DNA of 64,000 bases from Bradyrhizobium barranii subsp. barranii (GCF_017565645.3 NZ_CP086136.1:6555501-6619500); one strand, 5' to 3'; positions 51,059 to 64,000 are shown, numbered from the stretch's first letter. Numbers and translations: made by a program. Notes: generated by a model not told the origin, from the letters alone.

Positions 51059-51080
51059 AAAGGCCCGCGAGCCGCGGGCC
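51059..51080 (-). other. stem-loop in the rplO-secY spacer
   Basis: A perfect 8-base stem GGCCCGCG/CGCGGGCC with a 3-base loop is followed by TTTACG on the minus strand. It is a weak terminator shape that may partly separate secY from the ribosomal genes upstream. Confidence 0.5.
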
Positions 51081-51093
51081 AATGACGCAGTTG

Positions 51094-51579
51094 TTACGCC
51101 GCCTCGCCTTCTTCCTTGGCAGGGGCGAGGATCTTCACCGAGCCGCCGGCCTTCTCGACCGCGGCGATCGCGGTCTTCGTGGCGCCGTGCACTTCGATGT
51201 TGAGCTTCGACTTGAGCTCGCCGCGGCCGAGCAGTCGCACGCCGGCCTTGGCGCGGCGCAGCACGCCGCCCTTCACCAGGGCCTCGACGTTCACGACGCT
51301 GCCGGCGTCGATCTTCTTGGCATCGACCGCTTCCTGGAGCCGGTCGAGATTGATCTCGGCGAACTCGACGCGGAAGATGTTGTTGAAGCCGCGCTTGGGC
51401 AGACGGCGATGCATCGGCATCTGGCCGCCTTCGAAACCCTTGATGCGCACGCCCGAACGCGCGGTCTGGCCCTTGCCACCGCGGCCGGACTGCTTGCCTT
51501 TGCCCGAACCAATGCCACGGCCGACGCGCATACGCTTCTTGCGCGAGCCGGCGTTGTCGGCGATATCGCTGAGCTTCAT
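51094..51579 (-). CDS. rplO: 50S ribosomal protein L15
   Basis: A 161-residue large-subunit assembly protein. [20 protein letters not shown], the [20 protein letters not shown] region and [15 protein letters not shown] are typical. It ends with a short acidic tail. Confidence 0.98.
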   Translation of the reverse strand: MKLSDIADNAGSRKKRMRVGRGIGSGKGKQSGRGGKGQTARSGVRIKGFEGGQMPMHRRLPKRGFNNIFRVEFAEINLDRLQEAVDAKKIDAGSVVNVEALVKGGVLRRAKAGVRLLGRGELKSKLNIEVHGATKTAIAAVEKAGGSVKILAPAKEEGEAA

Positions 51580-51598
51580 CGCCCTGCTCCTTGTTTCT

Positions 51599-51650
51599 TG
51601 CGCATGATCTTCACCGAAAACGGGTGCCCGCTTTTCGGGATCCTGCGCCT
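51599..51650. repeat. palindrome, GCATGATC family, inside the ribosomal operon
   Basis: GCGCATGATCTTCACCGAAA at the left mirrors TTTTCGGGATCCTGCGCC at the right around ACGGGTGCCCG. It lies between rplO and rpmD and is related to the copy at 29927-29975. It is the only interspersed repeat within the translation-gene block. Confidence 0.7.
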
Positions 51651-51654
51651 TTGC

Positions 51655-51849
51655 TTACTTCTCGTCGACGATGCGAACGAGATGGTGAACCTTCTCGATC
51701 ATGCCACGAACCGCCGGGGTGTCCGGCAGTTCGCTGGTGCGGCCGATCTTGTTGAGCTTGAGTCCGATCAGCGTCGAACGCTGCGAGTGATGGCGGCGGA
51801 TCGCGCTGCCGGTCTGCTCGAGCTTGATCGTCTTTGCTGCCTTGGCCAT
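51655..51849 (-). CDS. rpmD: 50S ribosomal protein L30
   Basis: A 64-residue protein. [20 protein letters not shown] and [20 protein letters not shown] match L30, a small surface protein of the large subunit. It lies 25 bases after rpsE. Confidence 0.97.
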   Translation of the reverse strand: MAKAAKTIKLEQTGSAIRRHHSQRSTLIGLKLNKIGRTSELPDTPAVRGMIEKVHHLVRIVDEK

Positions 51850-51874
51850 GGGAGTCTACTCCGAAAAGCTTCCG

Positions 51875-52465
51875 TTAGTCGGCAGCCGCCTCGGCGTCAC
51901 CGCCGATACGGCGGGACTGGAGGGTGGACACCTTGATATTGCGGCGGGCTGCGACCGAACGCGGCGAATCCTGATGCTTCAGCGCGTCGAAGGTTGCGCG
52001 AACCATGTTGTAGGGGTTCGACGAGCCGATCGACTTCGCGACCACGTCCTGGACGCCGAGCGTCTCGAACACGGCGCGCATCGGGCCGCCGGCGATGATG
52101 CCGGTACCGGCCGGAGCAGCACGCAGGTAGACACGGCCCGCGCCATGACGGCCGGCGATGTCGTGATGCAGCGTACGGCCCTCGCGCAGCGACACGCGAG
52201 TCAGGTTGCGCTTGGCGGATTCAGTCGCCTTGCGGATCGCCTCAGGCACTTCGCGCGCCTTGCCGTGACCGAAGCCGGCGCGGCCCTTCTGGTCGCCAAT
52301 CACAACCAGCGCTGCGAAACCGAAGCGCTTGCCGCCCTTGACGACCTTTGCCACGCGATTGATGTGGACGAGCTTGTCGACGAACTCGCTGTCGCGCTCC
52401 TCCCGGCGTTCACGTCCGCCGCCGCCGCGTTGATCGCGTCCACCACGTTGTTCGCGTTCTGCCAT
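51875..52465 (-). CDS. rpsE: 30S ribosomal protein S5
   Basis: A 196-residue small-subunit protein important for accuracy. An arginine/glycine-rich N-terminal extension ([20 protein letters not shown]) precedes the usual core [20 protein letters not shown] and [20 protein letters not shown]. The arginine/glycine head makes it longer than the E. coli protein. Confidence 0.97.
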   Translation of the reverse strand: MAEREQRGGRDQRGGGGRERREERDSEFVDKLVHINRVAKVVKGGKRFGFAALVVIGDQKGRAGFGHGKAREVPEAIRKATESAKRNLTRVSLREGRTLHHDIAGRHGAGRVYLRAAPAGTGIIAGGPMRAVFETLGVQDVVAKSIGSSNPYNMVRATFDALKHQDSPRSVAARRNIKVSTLQSRRIGGDAEAAAD

Positions 52466-52509
52466 TTTTCCAATCCTTCAGAGGCTTGCGCCTCAATCCT
52501 CAAATTCTG

Positions 52510-52872
52510 TTAGAAGCTCAGCCCGCTCTCACGCGCAGCGTCGGCCAGTGCCTTGACGCGCCCGTGGTAGAGGTAGCTGCCGCGATCGAACACGACTTCC
52601 TTGACGCCCTTCTCGGCGGCGCGCTCGGCCAGCAGCTTGCCGACCGCCTTCGCCGCATCGATGTCGGCGCCGGTCTTGCCGCCGTCGCGCATCGACTTCT
52701 CGAGCGACGAGGCAGAGGCCAGCGTCTCGCCCTTCAGGTCGTCGATGACCTGGGCGTAGATGTGCTTGGACGAGCGAAACACCGACAGACGCGGACGACC
52801 GCCACCGGAGCGGCGCAGCTTCAGCCGCACACTCCGCTTGCGCCGGGCATTGGTAACCTTGGCTTTGGACAT
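52510..52872 (-). CDS. rplR: 50S ribosomal protein L18
   Basis: A 120-residue 5S rRNA-binding protein. [40 protein letters not shown] and [20 protein letters not shown] are intact. It lies 11 bases after rplF. Confidence 0.97.
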   Translation of the reverse strand: MSKAKVTNARRKRSVRLKLRRSGGGRPRLSVFRSSKHIYAQVIDDLKGETLASASSLEKSMRDGGKTGADIDAAKAVGKLLAERAAEKGVKEVVFDRGSYLYHGRVKALADAARESGLSF

Positions 52873-52883
52873 GACCGGCTCCG

Positions 52884-53417
52884 TTACTTCTTCTTGCCTT
52901 CCTTGCGGAAGATGAATTCGCCAACATACTTCACGCCCTTGCCCTTGTAGGGCTCCGGCGGACGATAGGAGCGAATCTCGGCGGCGACCTGGCCGACACG
53001 CTGGATGTCGCTGCCGGTCACCGTGATCTCAGTCGGCTTCGGCACGGTGATCGTGATCCCTTCCGGGATCGCGTAGACCACGTCGTGGCTGTAACCGAGC
53101 GCGAGCTGCAGGTTCTTGCCCTGCATCGCGGCGCGGTAACCGACGCCGGTGATTTCGAGCTTCTTCTCAAAGCCCTTGGTGACGCCTTCGACCAGATTCG
53201 CGACCTGGGCGCTAGCGGTACCGTACAGCGCCCGCGCGCGGTTGGTCTCGACCCGCGGGTTCACCTTGACCTGGCCGTTCTCGAGCTTCACCTCGACGTC
53301 GTTATGGACGACGAACTGAAGCTGGCCCTTGGGCCCCTTCATCTTGACGGTCTGCCCGTCGACGGTCGCGGTCACACCCGACGGAACCGCCACAGGCCTT
53401 TTGCCAACACGTGACAT
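52884..53417 (-). CDS. rplF: 50S ribosomal protein L6
   Basis: A 177-residue protein with two related domains. [20 protein letters not shown] opens the first and [20 protein letters not shown] the second, and the signature [20 protein letters not shown] closes the protein. It lies near the GTPase centre of the large subunit. Confidence 0.98.
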   Translation of the reverse strand: MSRVGKRPVAVPSGVTATVDGQTVKMKGPKGQLQFVVHNDVEVKLENGQVKVNPRVETNRARALYGTASAQVANLVEGVTKGFEKKLEITGVGYRAAMQGKNLQLALGYSHDVVYAIPEGITITVPKPTEITVTGSDIQRVGQVAAEIRSYRPPEPYKGKGVKYVGEFIFRKEGKKK

Positions 53418-53433
53418 GGATCAACAATCCTTC

Positions 53434-53832
53434 TCAGAACACCGTGAAGAGAACTTCGCCGCCCACATTCGCTTCGCGCGCGCTGTGGTCGGCCATGATC
53501 CCCTTCGGCGTCGACAACACCGAAATGCCGAGCCCGTTGTTGACCCGCGGCAGAGCCTTCACCGAGGCGTAAACACGACGCCCGGGCTTGGAGACTCGTT
53601 CGATCTCGCGGATGACGGGCTCGCCGTCGAAATACTTCAGCTCGATCTCGATCTCACTGCGGCCCGAGGAGTGCTCGAGCGTGGCGTAACCGCGGATGTA
53701 GCCCTCGGTCTTGAGCACTTCGAGCACATTCTCGCGCATCTTCGAACCAGGCGTCGAGACCTTGCTCTTGGAGCGCATCTGCGCGTTGCGGATACGGGTG
53801 ATCAGATCGCTGATTGGATCGTGCGTAGACAT
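53434..53832 (-). CDS. rpsH: 30S ribosomal protein S8
   Basis: A 132-residue protein that binds the central domain of 16S r[23 protein letters not shown] and [20 protein letters not shown] are typical. In E. coli S8 also represses the spc operon; whether this holds here cannot be seen. Confidence 0.98.
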   Translation of the reverse strand: MSTHDPISDLITRIRNAQMRSKSKVSTPGSKMRENVLEVLKTEGYIRGYATLEHSSGRSEIEIELKYFDGEPVIREIERVSKPGRRVYASVKALPRVNNGLGISVLSTPKGIMADHSAREANVGGEVLFTVF

Positions 53833-53846
53833 CTAAACGACCCTCC

Positions 53847-54152
53847 TTACCAGCTGGACTTCACGAGGCCCGGGACCATGCCCTTGGAGCCAAGGTCGCG
53901 CATCGCGATGCGAGACAGTTTGGTCTTGCGGTAGTTCGAGCGCGAACGGCCCGACAGCTCGCAACGCAGACGGATGCGGGTCGCCGACGAGTTGCGCGGC
54001 ATTTCCGCAAGCTTCAGGGTGGCGGCGAACCGCTCCTCCATCGGCAGCGTCTTGTCGGCGATGATCGCCTTCAACCGCTCGCGCTTCGGGGCGGCGTTCT
54101 TCGCCATCCGCTTGCGCCGGTTGTTCTTCTCGACTGAACTCTTCTTTGCCAT
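53847..54152 (-). CDS. rpsN: 30S ribosomal protein S14 (zinc-free type)
   Basis: A 101-residue protein. [20 protein letters not shown] starts it and [11 protein letters not shown] ends it. The length and lack of two CxxC pairs mark the zinc-independent form. Confidence 0.97.
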   Translation of the reverse strand: MAKKSSVEKNNRRKRMAKNAAPKRERLKAIIADKTLPMEERFAATLKLAEMPRNSSATRIRLRCELSGRSRSNYRKTKLSRIAMRDLGSKGMVPGLVKSSW

Positions 54153-54198
54153 GCTTGGCTCCTGGGTATCCGCGTTTGAGAGGCTTTAGGTCAGCGTC

Positions 54199-54748
<550 letters not shown>

Positions 54749-54756
<8 letters not shown>

Positions 54757-55063
54757 CGATCTCAGCTCCCGAGCTCTTGGCGATGCGGACCTTCTTGCCG
54801 TCCGCCAGAATCTTGAATCCGACGCGGGTCGGCTTTCCATCCTTGCCGACGAACGCGATGTTGGACAGTTGGATCGGCGACTCCTTCGAGATGATGCCGC
54901 CCTCCTGGGCCTGCGTCTGCTTCTGATGACGCTTGACCATGTTGATACCGCGCACCAGCGCCGTGCCGGCGTCCGGGCGAACCTCGAATACTTCGCCGGT
55001 GCGACCCTTGTCGCGACCGGTCAGCACGACGACCTTGTCGCCCTTGCGGATCTTCGCAGCCAT
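54749..55063 (-). CDS. rplX: 50S ribosomal protein L24
   Basis: A 104-residue assembly initiator protein with a KOW motif. [20 protein letters not shown] and [20 protein letters not shown] are as expected. Its ATG shares one base with the stop of rplN. Confidence 0.98.
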
Positions 55064-55431
55064 CACAGCACCTCCGGCGCGAGCGAGATGATCTTCATGT
55101 GGTTCTTCGCGCGCAGCTCGCGCGGCACGGGCCCGAAGATACGGGTGCCGACCGGCTCGGACTGGTTGTTGATCAGAACGGCGGCGTTGCGGTCGAAGCG
55201 GATGACCGAACCGTCGGCGCGGCGGATGTCCTTGCGGACGCGCACCACGACGGCCTTCATCACGTCGCCCTTCTTCACCTTGCCACGCGGAATCGCTTCC
55301 TTGATCGAGACGACGATGATGTCGCCGATCGTGGCGTAGCGGCGCTTGGAGCCTCCGAGCACCTTGATACACATGACACGGCGTGCGCCAGAATTGTCGG
55401 CCACGTCGAGGTTGGTCTGCATCTGAATCAT
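55063..55431 (-). CDS. rplN: 50S ribosomal protein L14
   Basis: A 122-residue protein at the subunit interface. [20 protein letters not shown] and [20 protein letters not shown] are the family signatures. It is preceded by an 84-base spacer without clear features. Confidence 0.98.
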   Translation of the reverse strand: MIQMQTNLDVADNSGARRVMCIKVLGGSKRRYATIGDIIVVSIKEAIPRGKVKKGDVMKAVVVRVRKDIRRADGSVIRFDRNAAVLINNQSEPVGTRIFGPVPRELRAKNHMKIISLAPEVL

Positions 55432-55515
55432 TGATGCACCTCGTCCTCTTCTCTCTTGCGCCAGCCCAGCCGGCGCTCAACATTTTCCTGAAGTCAGTCG
55501 GCTAAAGCCAACAGA

Positions 55516-55764
55516 TCAGGCGCTTTTCTTGTGTTCGCCCCGGATCACGATCCAGCGCTTCAACTTCGAAATCGGCTTGGTTTCCTCGATCCACACCATG
55601 TCGCCCGGCTTGAACTGGTTGTCCTCGTCGTGCGCGTGGTAGTTCTTCGAACGGCGGATCGTCTTCTTGTAGATCGGGTGCGTGAAGCGGCGATCGACGC
55701 GCACCACAACGGTCTTGGCAGTCTTGTCGCTGACGACCACGCCTTGCAAAGTACGTTTCGGCAT
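55516..55764 (-). CDS. rpsQ: 30S ribosomal protein S17
   Basis: An 82-residue OB-fold protein that binds 16S r[23 protein letters not shown] and [20 protein letters not shown] match S17. The ATG at 55764 is chosen because the upstream in-frame part belongs to rpmC sequence. Confidence 0.97.
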   Translation of the reverse strand: MPKRTLQGVVVSDKTAKTVVVRVDRRFTHPIYKKTIRRSKNYHAHDEDNQFKPGDMVWIEETKPISKLKRWIVIRGEHKKSA

Positions 55765-55777
55765 ATTCGTAAGCCCC

Positions 55778-55984
55778 TTACTTCTCTTTCGCGCGCTTCT
55801 GCGCGGCGACGGTCTTGATGCGGGCGATGTCACGGCGAGCCTCGCGCAGGCGCGAGGTGTTCTCGAGCTGCCCGGTGGCGCGCTGGAAGCGCAGGTTGAA
55901 GCGCTCCTTCTTCAGATTCAGGATGGCGTCATCCTGCTGATCAGGGCTCAATGCACGGATGTCTTCGATCTTCATCTGGGCCAT
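55778..55984 (-). CDS. rpmC: 50S ribosomal protein L29
   Basis: A 68-residue helical protein near the exit tunnel. [20 protein letters not shown] and [20 protein letters not shown] are typical. The ATG at 55984 lies 8 bases after GGAG; an ATG 6 bases earlier overlaps the rplP stop and is too close to that site. Confidence 0.96.
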   Translation of the reverse strand: MAQMKIEDIRALSPDQQDDAILNLKKERFNLRFQRATGQLENTSRLREARRDIARIKTVAAQKRAKEK

Positions 55985-55989
55985 GGCCA

Positions 55990-56403
55990 TTACTCCGCAA
56001 TGCGCTCGACGAAGCGCGTCTTGATCGGCAGCTTGGCGGCCGCCAGGGTCAGCGCTTCACGCGCCGTCTGGGTGTTGACGCCGTCGATCTCGAACAGCAC
56101 CCGGCCGGGCTTGACGCGCGCGACCCACAGTTCCGGAGCACCCTTGCCGGAGCCCATGCGGACTTCGGCCGGCTTCTTCGACACCGGAACGTCGGGGAAC
56201 ACGCGGATCCAGACGCGGCCGGCGCGCTTCATGTGGCGGGTCAGCGCGCGGCGAGCGGCTTCGATCTGGCGCGCGGTAACGCGCTCCGGCTCGGTCGCCT
56301 TCAGGCCGAACTGGCCGAAGGCCAACGTCGCACCCGAAGACGCAACGCCGTGGATACGGCCCTTATGCGCCTTCCGGAACTTCGTTTTCTTAGGTTGCAT
56401 CAT
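55990..56403 (-). CDS. rplP: 50S ribosomal protein L16
   Basis: A 137-residue protein near the peptidyl-transferase centre. [40 protein letters not shown] and [20 protein letters not shown] are all intact. Confidence 0.98.
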   Translation of the reverse strand: MMQPKKTKFRKAHKGRIHGVASSGATLAFGQFGLKATEPERVTARQIEAARRALTRHMKRAGRVWIRVFPDVPVSKKPAEVRMGSGKGAPELWVARVKPGRVLFEIDGVNTQTAREALTLAAAKLPIKTRFVERIAE

Positions 56404-56435
56404 GGCTTCAAGCCCTCAAATTCTCTGTGCTGGCG

Positions 56436-57161
<726 letters not shown>

Positions 57162-57179
57162 CGTTTTCTCCTGCGACCC

Positions 57180-57569
57180 TTAAGCCGCTGCTGCTTCGGC
57201 TTCGACCTGACGAACAATGATCGTCAGCTGCGAAAATGGTTTGTAGACACGGCCCGAGCGGCCACGGCCGCGGGCGGCAAAGCGCTTCATCACGAGGCCG
57301 TTGCCGACGAACGCCTGCGCCACGACGAGATCGTCGACATCGAGGTCGTGGTTGTTCTCGGCATTGGCGATAGCCGATTCCAGGCACTTCTTCACGTCAA
57401 CCGCGATCCGCTTGCGCGAAAACTGCAGGTCGGCGAGCGCAGCAGCCGCCTTCCGGCCGCGAATGAGCTGGGCGACCAGGTTGAGCTTCTGCGGGCTCAC
57501 CCGCAGCATCCGGGCGACCGCCTTGGCCTCGTTCTCGGCGAGGCTCCGTTCGCGCTTAGGTTTGCTCAT
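57180..57569 (-). CDS. rplV: 50S ribosomal protein L22
   Basis: A 129-residue protein whose hairpin lines the exit tunnel. [20 protein letters not shown] and [20 protein letters not shown] are typical of the family. Confidence 0.98.
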
Positions 57570-57579
57570 CGTTTAATCC

Positions 57580-57858
57580 TCAAGCCTTCTTGGCTTTCTT
57601 GTCCCCGGAGTGGCCATGGAAGGTCCGGGTCGGCGAGAACTCGCCGAACTTGTGACCGACCATTTCCTCGTTGACGGCCACCGGGACGTGCTTCTGACCG
57701 TTGTAGACACCGAAGGTCAGGCCGACGAACTGCGGCAGGATCGTCGAGCGACGGCTCCAGATCTTGATGACGTCGTGACGGCCGGACGCGCGGGCGGCAT
57801 CTGCCTTCTTGAGCAGAGAACCCTCGACGAACGGGCCTTTCCAGACTGAACGAACCAT
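57580..57858 (-). CDS. rpsS: 30S ribosomal protein S19
   Basis: A 92-residue head protein that works with S13. [20 protein letters not shown] and [20 protein letters not shown], followed by [13 protein letters not shown], identify it. Confidence 0.98.
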   Translation of the reverse strand: MVRSVWKGPFVEGSLLKKADAARASGRHDVIKIWSRRSTILPQFVGLTFGVYNGQKHVPVAVNEEMVGHKFGEFSPTRTFHGHSGDKKAKKA

Positions 57859-57870
57859 GTCCGGCGTTCC

Positions 57871-58704
57871 TTACTTCTTCCGCTTGTGGCGGCTTAGGAG
57901 AATGAATTTGTTGGTCGACTTGTTGCTGCGGGTCTTCTTGCCCTTGGTCGGCTTGCCCCACGGGGTGACCGGGTGGCGACCGCCCGAGGTACGACCTTCA
58001 CCACCGCCGTGCGGATGGTCGATCGGGTTCATCGAGACACCGCGGTTATGCGGCTTGCGGCCCAGCCAACGGTTGCGGCCGGCCTTGCCGATCGAGGTGT
58101 TCATGTGATCCGGGTTCGACACCGCGCCGATCGTGCCGCGGCAACGGCCATGCACCAGGCGCTGCTCGCCCGAGTTCAGGCGGATGATCACGTAGTCGTG
58201 GTCGCGGCCGACGAGCTGGGCATAGGTGCCGGCGGAACGAGCGAGCTGGCCGCCCTTCCCGATCTTGACCTCGATGTTGTGGATGATCGTGCCAACCGGC
58301 ATGTTGCCGAGCGGCATGACGTTGCCCGGCTTCACGTCGACATAGTTGCCGGCAACCACGGAATCACCGACGGCAAGGCGCTGCGGCGCCAGGATATAGG
58401 CCTGGGTGCCGTCTTCGTACTTGACCAGCGCGATGAACGCGGTGCGGTTCGGATCGTATTCCAGCCGCTCGACCGTCGCGGGCGCATCGACCTTGTCGCG
58501 CTTGAAGTCGACGATGCGCAGCGTCTGCTTGTGACCGCCGCCGCGGAAGCGCACGGTGATGCGACCGGTGTTGTTGCGACCGCCCGAGGAGTGCTTGCCC
58601 TCGGTGAGCGCCTTGACCGGCTTGCCCTTGTAGAGGGCCGAACGATCGACCATGACCAGCTGGCGCTGGCCCGGCGTCGTGGGATTGAATTTTTTCAGTG
58701 CCAT
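57871..58704 (-). CDS. rplB: 50S ribosomal protein L2
   Basis: A 277-residue protein needed for subunit joining and peptidyl transfer. [39 protein letters not shown] and [20 protein letters not shown] are the family marks. Confidence 0.98.
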   Translation of the reverse strand: MALKKFNPTTPGQRQLVMVDRSALYKGKPVKALTEGKHSSGGRNNTGRITVRFRGGGHKQTLRIVDFKRDKVDAPATVERLEYDPNRTAFIALVKYEDGTQAYILAPQRLAVGDSVVAGNYVDVKPGNVMPLGNMPVGTIIHNIEVKIGKGGQLARSAGTYAQLVGRDHDYVIIRLNSGEQRLVHGRCRGTIGAVSNPDHMNTSIGKAGRNRWLGRKPHNRGVSMNPIDHPHGGGEGRTSGGRHPVTPWGKPTKGKKTRSNKSTNKFILLSRHKRKK

Positions 58705-58716
58705 CGTCGTACGACC

Positions 58717-59019
58717 TTACAGACCGGTGGTCACGTCGATCCGGTGGCCCTCTTCGAGGGTCACGATCGCGCGCTTGCTGTTCGACTGCGAGCCGAGATT
58801 GCCGCGGAAGATCTTGGTCTTGCCCTTGCGGACCAGCGTGTTGACGCTCTTGACCTTGACGTCGAACAGCTTCTCGATCGCTTCCTTGATCTGCGGCTTG
58901 GTCGCCTTCGCTGCCACCTTGAACAGGACCTTGTTGTGCTCCGAGGCGATCGTCGCCTTTTCGGTCACGACCGGCGACAAGATCACGTCGTAGTGGCGAG
59001 GCTCGATGTTCTTCGTCAT
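58717..59019 (-). CDS. rplW: 50S ribosomal protein L23
   Basis: A 100-residue protein at the exit tunnel where trigger factor and SRP dock. [20 protein letters not shown] and [20 protein letters not shown] identify it. It overlaps the end of rplD by 4 bases. Confidence 0.98.
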   Translation of the reverse strand: MTKNIEPRHYDVILSPVVTEKATIASEHNKVLFKVAAKATKPQIKEAIEKLFDVKVKSVNTLVRKGKTKIFRGNLGSQSNSKRAIVTLEEGHRIDVTTGL

Positions 59020-59636
59020 TTGAAGCGCGCCTCCAGCGCATCGATGGCGGCCTTGGTCAGAACGAGCTTCTGACGGCGCAGGATGTCATAGACGTTGATG
59101 CCCTGGATCGGCAGCACGTCCATGTTCGGGATGTTGCGGGCCGCAGCGGCAAAGCCGTTGTTGAGCTCGGCGCCGTCGATGATCAGCGCGTTGGTCAAGC
59201 CGAGGCCCGAGAAGTGGCCGAGCAGCGCCTTGGTCTTCGCGGCTTCCAGCGCGGCCTTGTCGATCACCAGCAGATCGCCGTCCTTGGCCTTGGCCGACAG
59301 CGCATGCTTGAGGGCAAGCGCGCGGACCTTCTTCGGCAGGTCGGTGGCGTGCGAACGCACCACCGGACCGAAGGCACGGCCACCGCCGCGGAACTGCGGC
59401 ACGCGGGCCGAGCCGTGACGAGCACCGCCGGTGCCCTTCTGCTTGTACATCTTCTTGCCGGTGCGCCAGATCTCGGCGCGGCCCTTGGCCTTGTGAGTGC
59501 CGGCCTGACGCTTGTTGAGCTGCCACTGCACGCAACGCGCAATGATGTCCTGGCGCGGCTCGAGGCCGAAAATGGCGTCGGAAAGCTGGACCGAGCCGGC
59601 TTCCTTACCTTCGAGGGTCGTGACCTTCAATTCCAT
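59016..59636 (-). CDS. rplD: 50S ribosomal protein L4
   Basis: A 206-residue protein with a tunnel loop ([20 protein letters not shown]). [20 protein letters not shown] starts it. In E. coli L4 also regulates the S10 operon; no matching leader can be judged here. It begins 1 base after rplC. Confidence 0.98.
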   Translation of the reverse strand: MELKVTTLEGKEAGSVQLSDAIFGLEPRQDIIARCVQWQLNKRQAGTHKAKGRAEIWRTGKKMYKQKGTGGARHGSARVPQFRGGGRAFGPVVRSHATDLPKKVRALALKHALSAKAKDGDLLVIDKAALEAAKTKALLGHFSGLGLTNALIIDGAELNNGFAAAARNIPNMDVLPIQGINVYDILRRQKLVLTKAAIDALEARFK

Positions 59637-59637
59637 C

Positions 59638-60351
59638 TCACGCCTCCTGCGCAGCCGGAGCAGCGTCCGCTTCGCCAGCAACCTTGAACTTGCCGGGCTT
59701 CGGAGCATCCTTCGGCAGCGGCTTCTTGACAGCGTCGCGCACGCGGATCCAGCCGCCCTTGGAGCCGGGAACGGCGCCTTCGACGAGGATCAGGCCGCGC
59801 TCGACATCGAGCTGAACGACTCGAAGGTTGAGCGTGGTGATGCGGTCGACACCCATGTGGCCGGGCATCTTCTTGTTCTTCCAGGTCTTGCCGGGGTCCT
59901 GACGGCCACCGGTCGAACCGATCGAGCGGTGCGAGACCGACACACCGTGGGTGGCGCGCAGACCGCCGAAGTTCCAGCGCTTCATACCGCCGGCGAAGCC
60001 CTTACCGACCGAGGTGCCGGTGACGTCGACGAACTGGCCGACGACGAAGTGGTCGGCAAGGATCTCGGCGCCAACGGGGATCATGGCATCCGCGGAGACG
60101 CGGAATTCCTCAACCTGCCGCTTCGGCTCGACCTTGGCGACCGCGAACTGGCCGCGCTCTGCCTTGGGCATGTACACGGTCTTGCGGCTGCCAGAACCAA
60201 GCTGGAGCGCGACGTAACCGTTCTTCTCTTCAGTGCGGTGGCCTACGACCTGGCAATTGCCGAGCTTCAGCACGGTCACGGGGATATGTTCGCCGGCCTC
60301 TGTAAAGACCCGCGTCATCCCGACCTTTTGTGCGATCACTCCGGAGCGCAT
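59638..60351 (-). CDS. rplC: 50S ribosomal protein L3
   Basis: A 237-residue protein with a long loop reaching the peptidyl-transferase centre. [40 protein letters not shown] and [20 protein letters not shown], which contains the methylated glutamine site in other species, are intact. A short alanine-rich tail ends it. Confidence 0.98.
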   Translation of the reverse strand: MRSGVIAQKVGMTRVFTEAGEHIPVTVLKLGNCQVVGHRTEEKNGYVALQLGSGSRKTVYMPKAERGQFAVAKVEPKRQVEEFRVSADAMIPVGAEILADHFVVGQFVDVTGTSVGKGFAGGMKRWNFGGLRATHGVSVSHRSIGSTGGRQDPGKTWKNKKMPGHMGVDRITTLNLRVVQLDVERGLILVEGAVPGSKGGWIRVRDAVKKPLPKDAPKPGKFKVAGEADAAPAAQEA

Positions 60352-60404
60352 CGGCGTGCTTCCTGTTCTTTCTGTCCGCTAGTCGCGAACGTGATCCAAA
60401 AATC

Positions 60405-60713
60405 TTAGAGCTTGATCTCGACGTCGACACCGGCGGCCAGGTCGAGCTTCATCAAAGCATCGACGGTCTGCGGGGTCGGATCGACGATGTCGAGCAGGCG
60501 CTTGTGAGTGCGCATCTCGAACTGCTCGCGGCTCTTCTTGTCGACGTGAGGCGAACGGTTGACGGTGAACTTCTCGATGCGGGTGGGCAGCGGAATGGGT
60601 CCGCGGACCTGCGCGCCGGTGCGCTTCGCCGTGTTCACGATCTCGCGGGTCGACGTATCGAGGATACGATGGTCGAACGCCTTGAGACGGATACGAATGT
60701 TTTGGCCGTTCAT
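60405..60713 (-). CDS. rpsJ: 30S ribosomal protein S10
   Basis: A 102-residue protein that also serves as transcription factor Nus[21 protein letters not shown] and [20 protein letters not shown] are typical. It is 84 bases from tuf; that spacer has a tandem GCGAATA repeat and a small stem but no strong terminator. Confidence 0.98.
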
Positions 60714-60797
60714 TGCCGTGGTCTCTCTTTAGTGGCGGGTGGCGAATAGCGAATAGCGAATGTCACACTCGCTACGCGCCAATCCCTATTCTCGTAA

Positions 60798-61988
<1,191 letters not shown>

Positions 61989-62028
61989 TTGACTCTCCGT
62001 TCAATCGTCAGTTCGAGACCGACGACAA

Positions 62029-64000
62029 TCAGGCAAACTTCTTCTGGACTTCTGCCGACACATTGGCCGGCGCTTCTGCGTAGTGGTCGAACTGCATGGT
62101 GAAGGTCGCGCGACCCTGGCTCATCGAGCGCAGGTTGTTCACGTACCCGAACATGTTCATGAGCGGCACCATCGCGTTGATGACGTTGGCGTTGCCGCGC
62201 ATGTCCTGACCCTGGATCTGACCGCGCCGGGAATTCAGGTCGCCGATGACCGAGCCGGTGTAGTCTTCCGGGGTCACCACTTCGACCTTCATGATCGGCT
62301 CGAGCAGGACGGACTTGCCCTTCTGCAGCGCTTCGCGGAATGCCGCGCGCGATGCGATTTCGAAGGCGAGCGCCGACGAGTCGACGTCGTGGTACTTGCC
62401 GTCGACGAGCTGAACCTTGACGTCAACCACGGGGAAGCCCGCGACGACACCAGAGCCCATCACGCTGTTGAGGCCCTTTTCGACGCCCGGGATGTATTCC
62501 TTCGGAACCGCACCGCCGACGATCTTGGACTCGAACTCGTAGCCCTTGCCGGGCTCGTTCGGCTCGACCACGATCGACACTTCCGCGAACTGACCGGTAC
62601 CGCCGGTCTGCTTCTTGTGGGTGTACTTGACCTCGGCCTTCTTGGTGACGCGCTCACGGAACGCAACCTGCGGCGCGCCGATGTTGGCGTCGACCTTGTA
62701 GGTACGCCTGAGGATGTCGACCTTGATGTCGAGATGGAGTTCGCCCATGCCCTTGAGGATGGTCTGGCCGGACTCCTGGTCGGTCGACACGCGGAAGGAC
62801 GGATCCTCCGCGGCGAGCTTCGCCAGTGCCACGCCCAGCTTTTCCTGGTCGGCCTTGGACTTCGGCTCGATCGCGATCTCGATGACCGGCTCGGGGAATT
62901 CCATCTTCTCCAGGATCACCTGCTTGTCGGGATCGCACAGCGTGTCACCGGTGCGCGCTTCCTTCAGGCCGGCCAGCGCGACGATGTCGCCGGCATAGGC
63001 TTCCTTGATGTCCTCGCGGTTGTTCGCATGCATCAGCAGCATGCGCCCGATGCGCTCTTTCTTCTCGCGCGTCGAGTTCACGACGCCGGTGCCGCTCTGC
63101 AGGATGCCCGAGTAGATGCGGCAGAAGGTGATGGTGCCGACGAACGGGTCGTCCATGATCTTGAACGCGAGCAGCGCGAGCGGCTCCTTGTCGTCGGCCT
63201 TGCGCACGACCTCGTTGCCGCGGTCGTCGGTGCCCTTGATCGCGGGCACGTCGACCGGCGACGGCAGATAGTCGACGACGGCGTCGAGCAGCGGCTGCAC
63301 GCCCTTGTTCTTGAAGGCCGAGCCGCACAGCACGGGATAGAACGCGCCGGTCAGCACCGCCTTGCGGATCAGCCGCTTTAGCGTCGCTTCATCCGGTTCG
63401 TTGCCGTCGAGGAAGGCGGCCAATGCGTCATCGTCGAGCTCGACGGCGGCTTCCACCATCTTCTCGCGGTATTCCTTGGCCTGCTCGACCATATCTTCCG
63501 GGATGTCGACATAGTCGAACTTCGCGCCGAGCGATTCATCGTTCCAGATGATGCCCTGCATCTTCACGAGGTCGACGAGACCCTTGAAGTTGTTCTCGGC
63601 ACCGATCGGAAGCTGGATCGCGATCGGCTTGGCGCCGAGGCGGTCAACGATGTCGGCCAGGCACTTGAAGAAGTCGGCACCCGTCTTGTCCATCTTGTTG
63701 GCGAAGACGATGCGCGGAACCTTGTACTTGTCACCCTGGCGCCAGACGGTCTCGGTCTGGGGCTCGACGCCCTGGTTCGAGTCGAGCACGCAGACGGCGC
63801 CGTCGAGCACGCGCAGCGAACGCTCGACTTCAATGGTGAAGTCGACGTGGCCGGGGGTGTCGATGATGTTCAGGCGCTTGCCGGCCCAGAATGCGGTGGT
63901 GGCAGCCGAGGTGATCGTGATGCCACGCTCCTGCTCCTGCTCCATCCAATCCATCGTCGCGGCACCTTCGTGCACTTCGCCGATCTTGTGGCTCTTGCCG
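62029..64000 (-). CDS. fusA: elongation factor G, N-terminus cut by window edge
   Basis: The visible 656 codons cover all but about the first 35 residues of EF-G, the translocation GTPase. G3 [20 protein letters not shown] and G4 [12 protein letters not shown] are seen, followed by the barrel domain and the C-terminal domains ([40 protein letters not shown]). The gene runs off the right edge of the window. It opens the visible part of the block; rpsL and rpsG would be expected beyond it. Confidence 0.98.
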   Translation of the reverse strand, partial: GKSHKIGEVHEGAATMDWMEQEQERGITITSAATTAFWAGKRLNIIDTPGHVDFTIEVERSLRVLDGAVCVLDSNQGVEPQTETVWRQGDKYKVPRIVFANKMDKTGADFFKCLADIVDRLGAKPIAIQLPIGAENNFKGLVDLVKMQGIIWNDESLGAKFDYVDIPEDMVEQAKEYREKMVEAAVELDDDALAAFLDGNEPDEATLKRLIRKAVLTGAFYPVLCGSAFKNKGVQPLLDAVVDYLPSPVDVPAIKGTDDRGNEVVRKADDKEPLALLAFKIMDDPFVGTITFCRIYSGILQSGTGVVNSTREKKERIGRMLLMHANNREDIKEAYAGDIVALAGLKEARTGDTLCDPDKQVILEKMEFPEPVIEIAIEPKSKADQEKLGVALAKLAAEDPSFRVSTDQESGQTILKGMGELHLDIKVDILRRTYKVDANIGAPQVAFRERVTKKAEVKYTHKKQTGGTGQFAEVSIVVEPNEPGKGYEFESKIVGGAVPKEYIPGVEKGLNSVMGSGVVAGFPVVDVKVQLVDGKYHDVDSSALAFEIASRAAFREALQKGKSVLLEPIMKVEVVTPEDYTGSVIGDLNSRRGQIQGQDMRGNANVINAMVPLMNMFGYVNNLRSMSQGRATFTMQFDHYAEAPANVSAEVQKKFA

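Overview
The window reads as chromosome of a high-GC alphaproteobacterium, most probably Bradyrhizobium or a close relative in the Nitrobacteraceae. The support is an ATP12-type F1-ATPase chaperone, a GCG_CRPN-type small secreted protein, the gene order of the ribosomal block, and several families of interspersed palindromes of the kind common in Bradyrhizobium. The genus call comes from recall of these families, not from a search.

Bases 1-45,600 are a mixed accessory/metabolic region on both strands. First come a Nudix hydrolase and a DapA-like lyase, then a lipid-degradation-like group on the minus strand (SDR dehydrogenase, MaoC hydratase, DUF35 Zn-ribbon protein, SCP-x-like thiolase) and a fused indolepyruvate ferredoxin oxidoreductase. 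After them come an orphan triheme cytochrome c, a TRIC-type channel, a PEP-mutase-family enzyme, an ArsR regulator facing an ABM/NIPSNAP pair, several secreted alpha/beta hydrolases (one frameshifted), two tiny secreted proteins, a GST, an acyl-CoA carboxylase beta subunit, a class D beta-lactamase, FliK with a short FlhB-like protein, ATP12, a pseudouridine synthase, rarA, a Deg protease, a phosphate-type porin, an HxlR/quinone-oxidoreductase pair and a diheme cytochrome c.

Four insertion sequences can be bounded to the base: an IS630-type (TA duplication), an IS481-type (ACAGG), an IS5/IS427-type (CTAG, transposase needing a -1 frameshift) and an IS21-type (CTCGAAG). The IS21 copy cuts a short-chain dehydrogenase that would be whole again if the element and one target copy were removed. 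The IS481 copy sits inside a chromosomal palindrome, the IS630 copy at the edge of another, and the IS5 copy exactly at the stop codon of the beta-lactamase gene.

Bases 45,660-64,000 are one long minus-strand translation block in the order fusA (cut by the window edge)-tuf-rpsJ-rplCDWB-rpsS-rplV-rpsC-rplP-rpmC-rpsQ-rplNXE-rpsNH-rplFR-rpsE-rpmD-rplO-secY-adk-rpsM-rpsK-rpoA-rplQ, ending in a strong intrinsic terminator. The first half is tightly packed. The second half, from rplO on, has spacers of 110-280 bases, most of which carry clear stem-loops. Adk lacks a long LID and has a roughly 90-residue lysine/alanine tail resembling histone H1.

No CRISPR array, tRNA or rRNA was seen. Nothing here is plainly a new defence or biosynthetic system. 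The most unusual items are the Adk tail, the thiolase/DUF35/MaoC/SDR group whose thiolase appears to lack the usual nucleophile, the stem-loop-rich spacers of the distal ribosomal operon, and the palindrome families used as IS landing sites.
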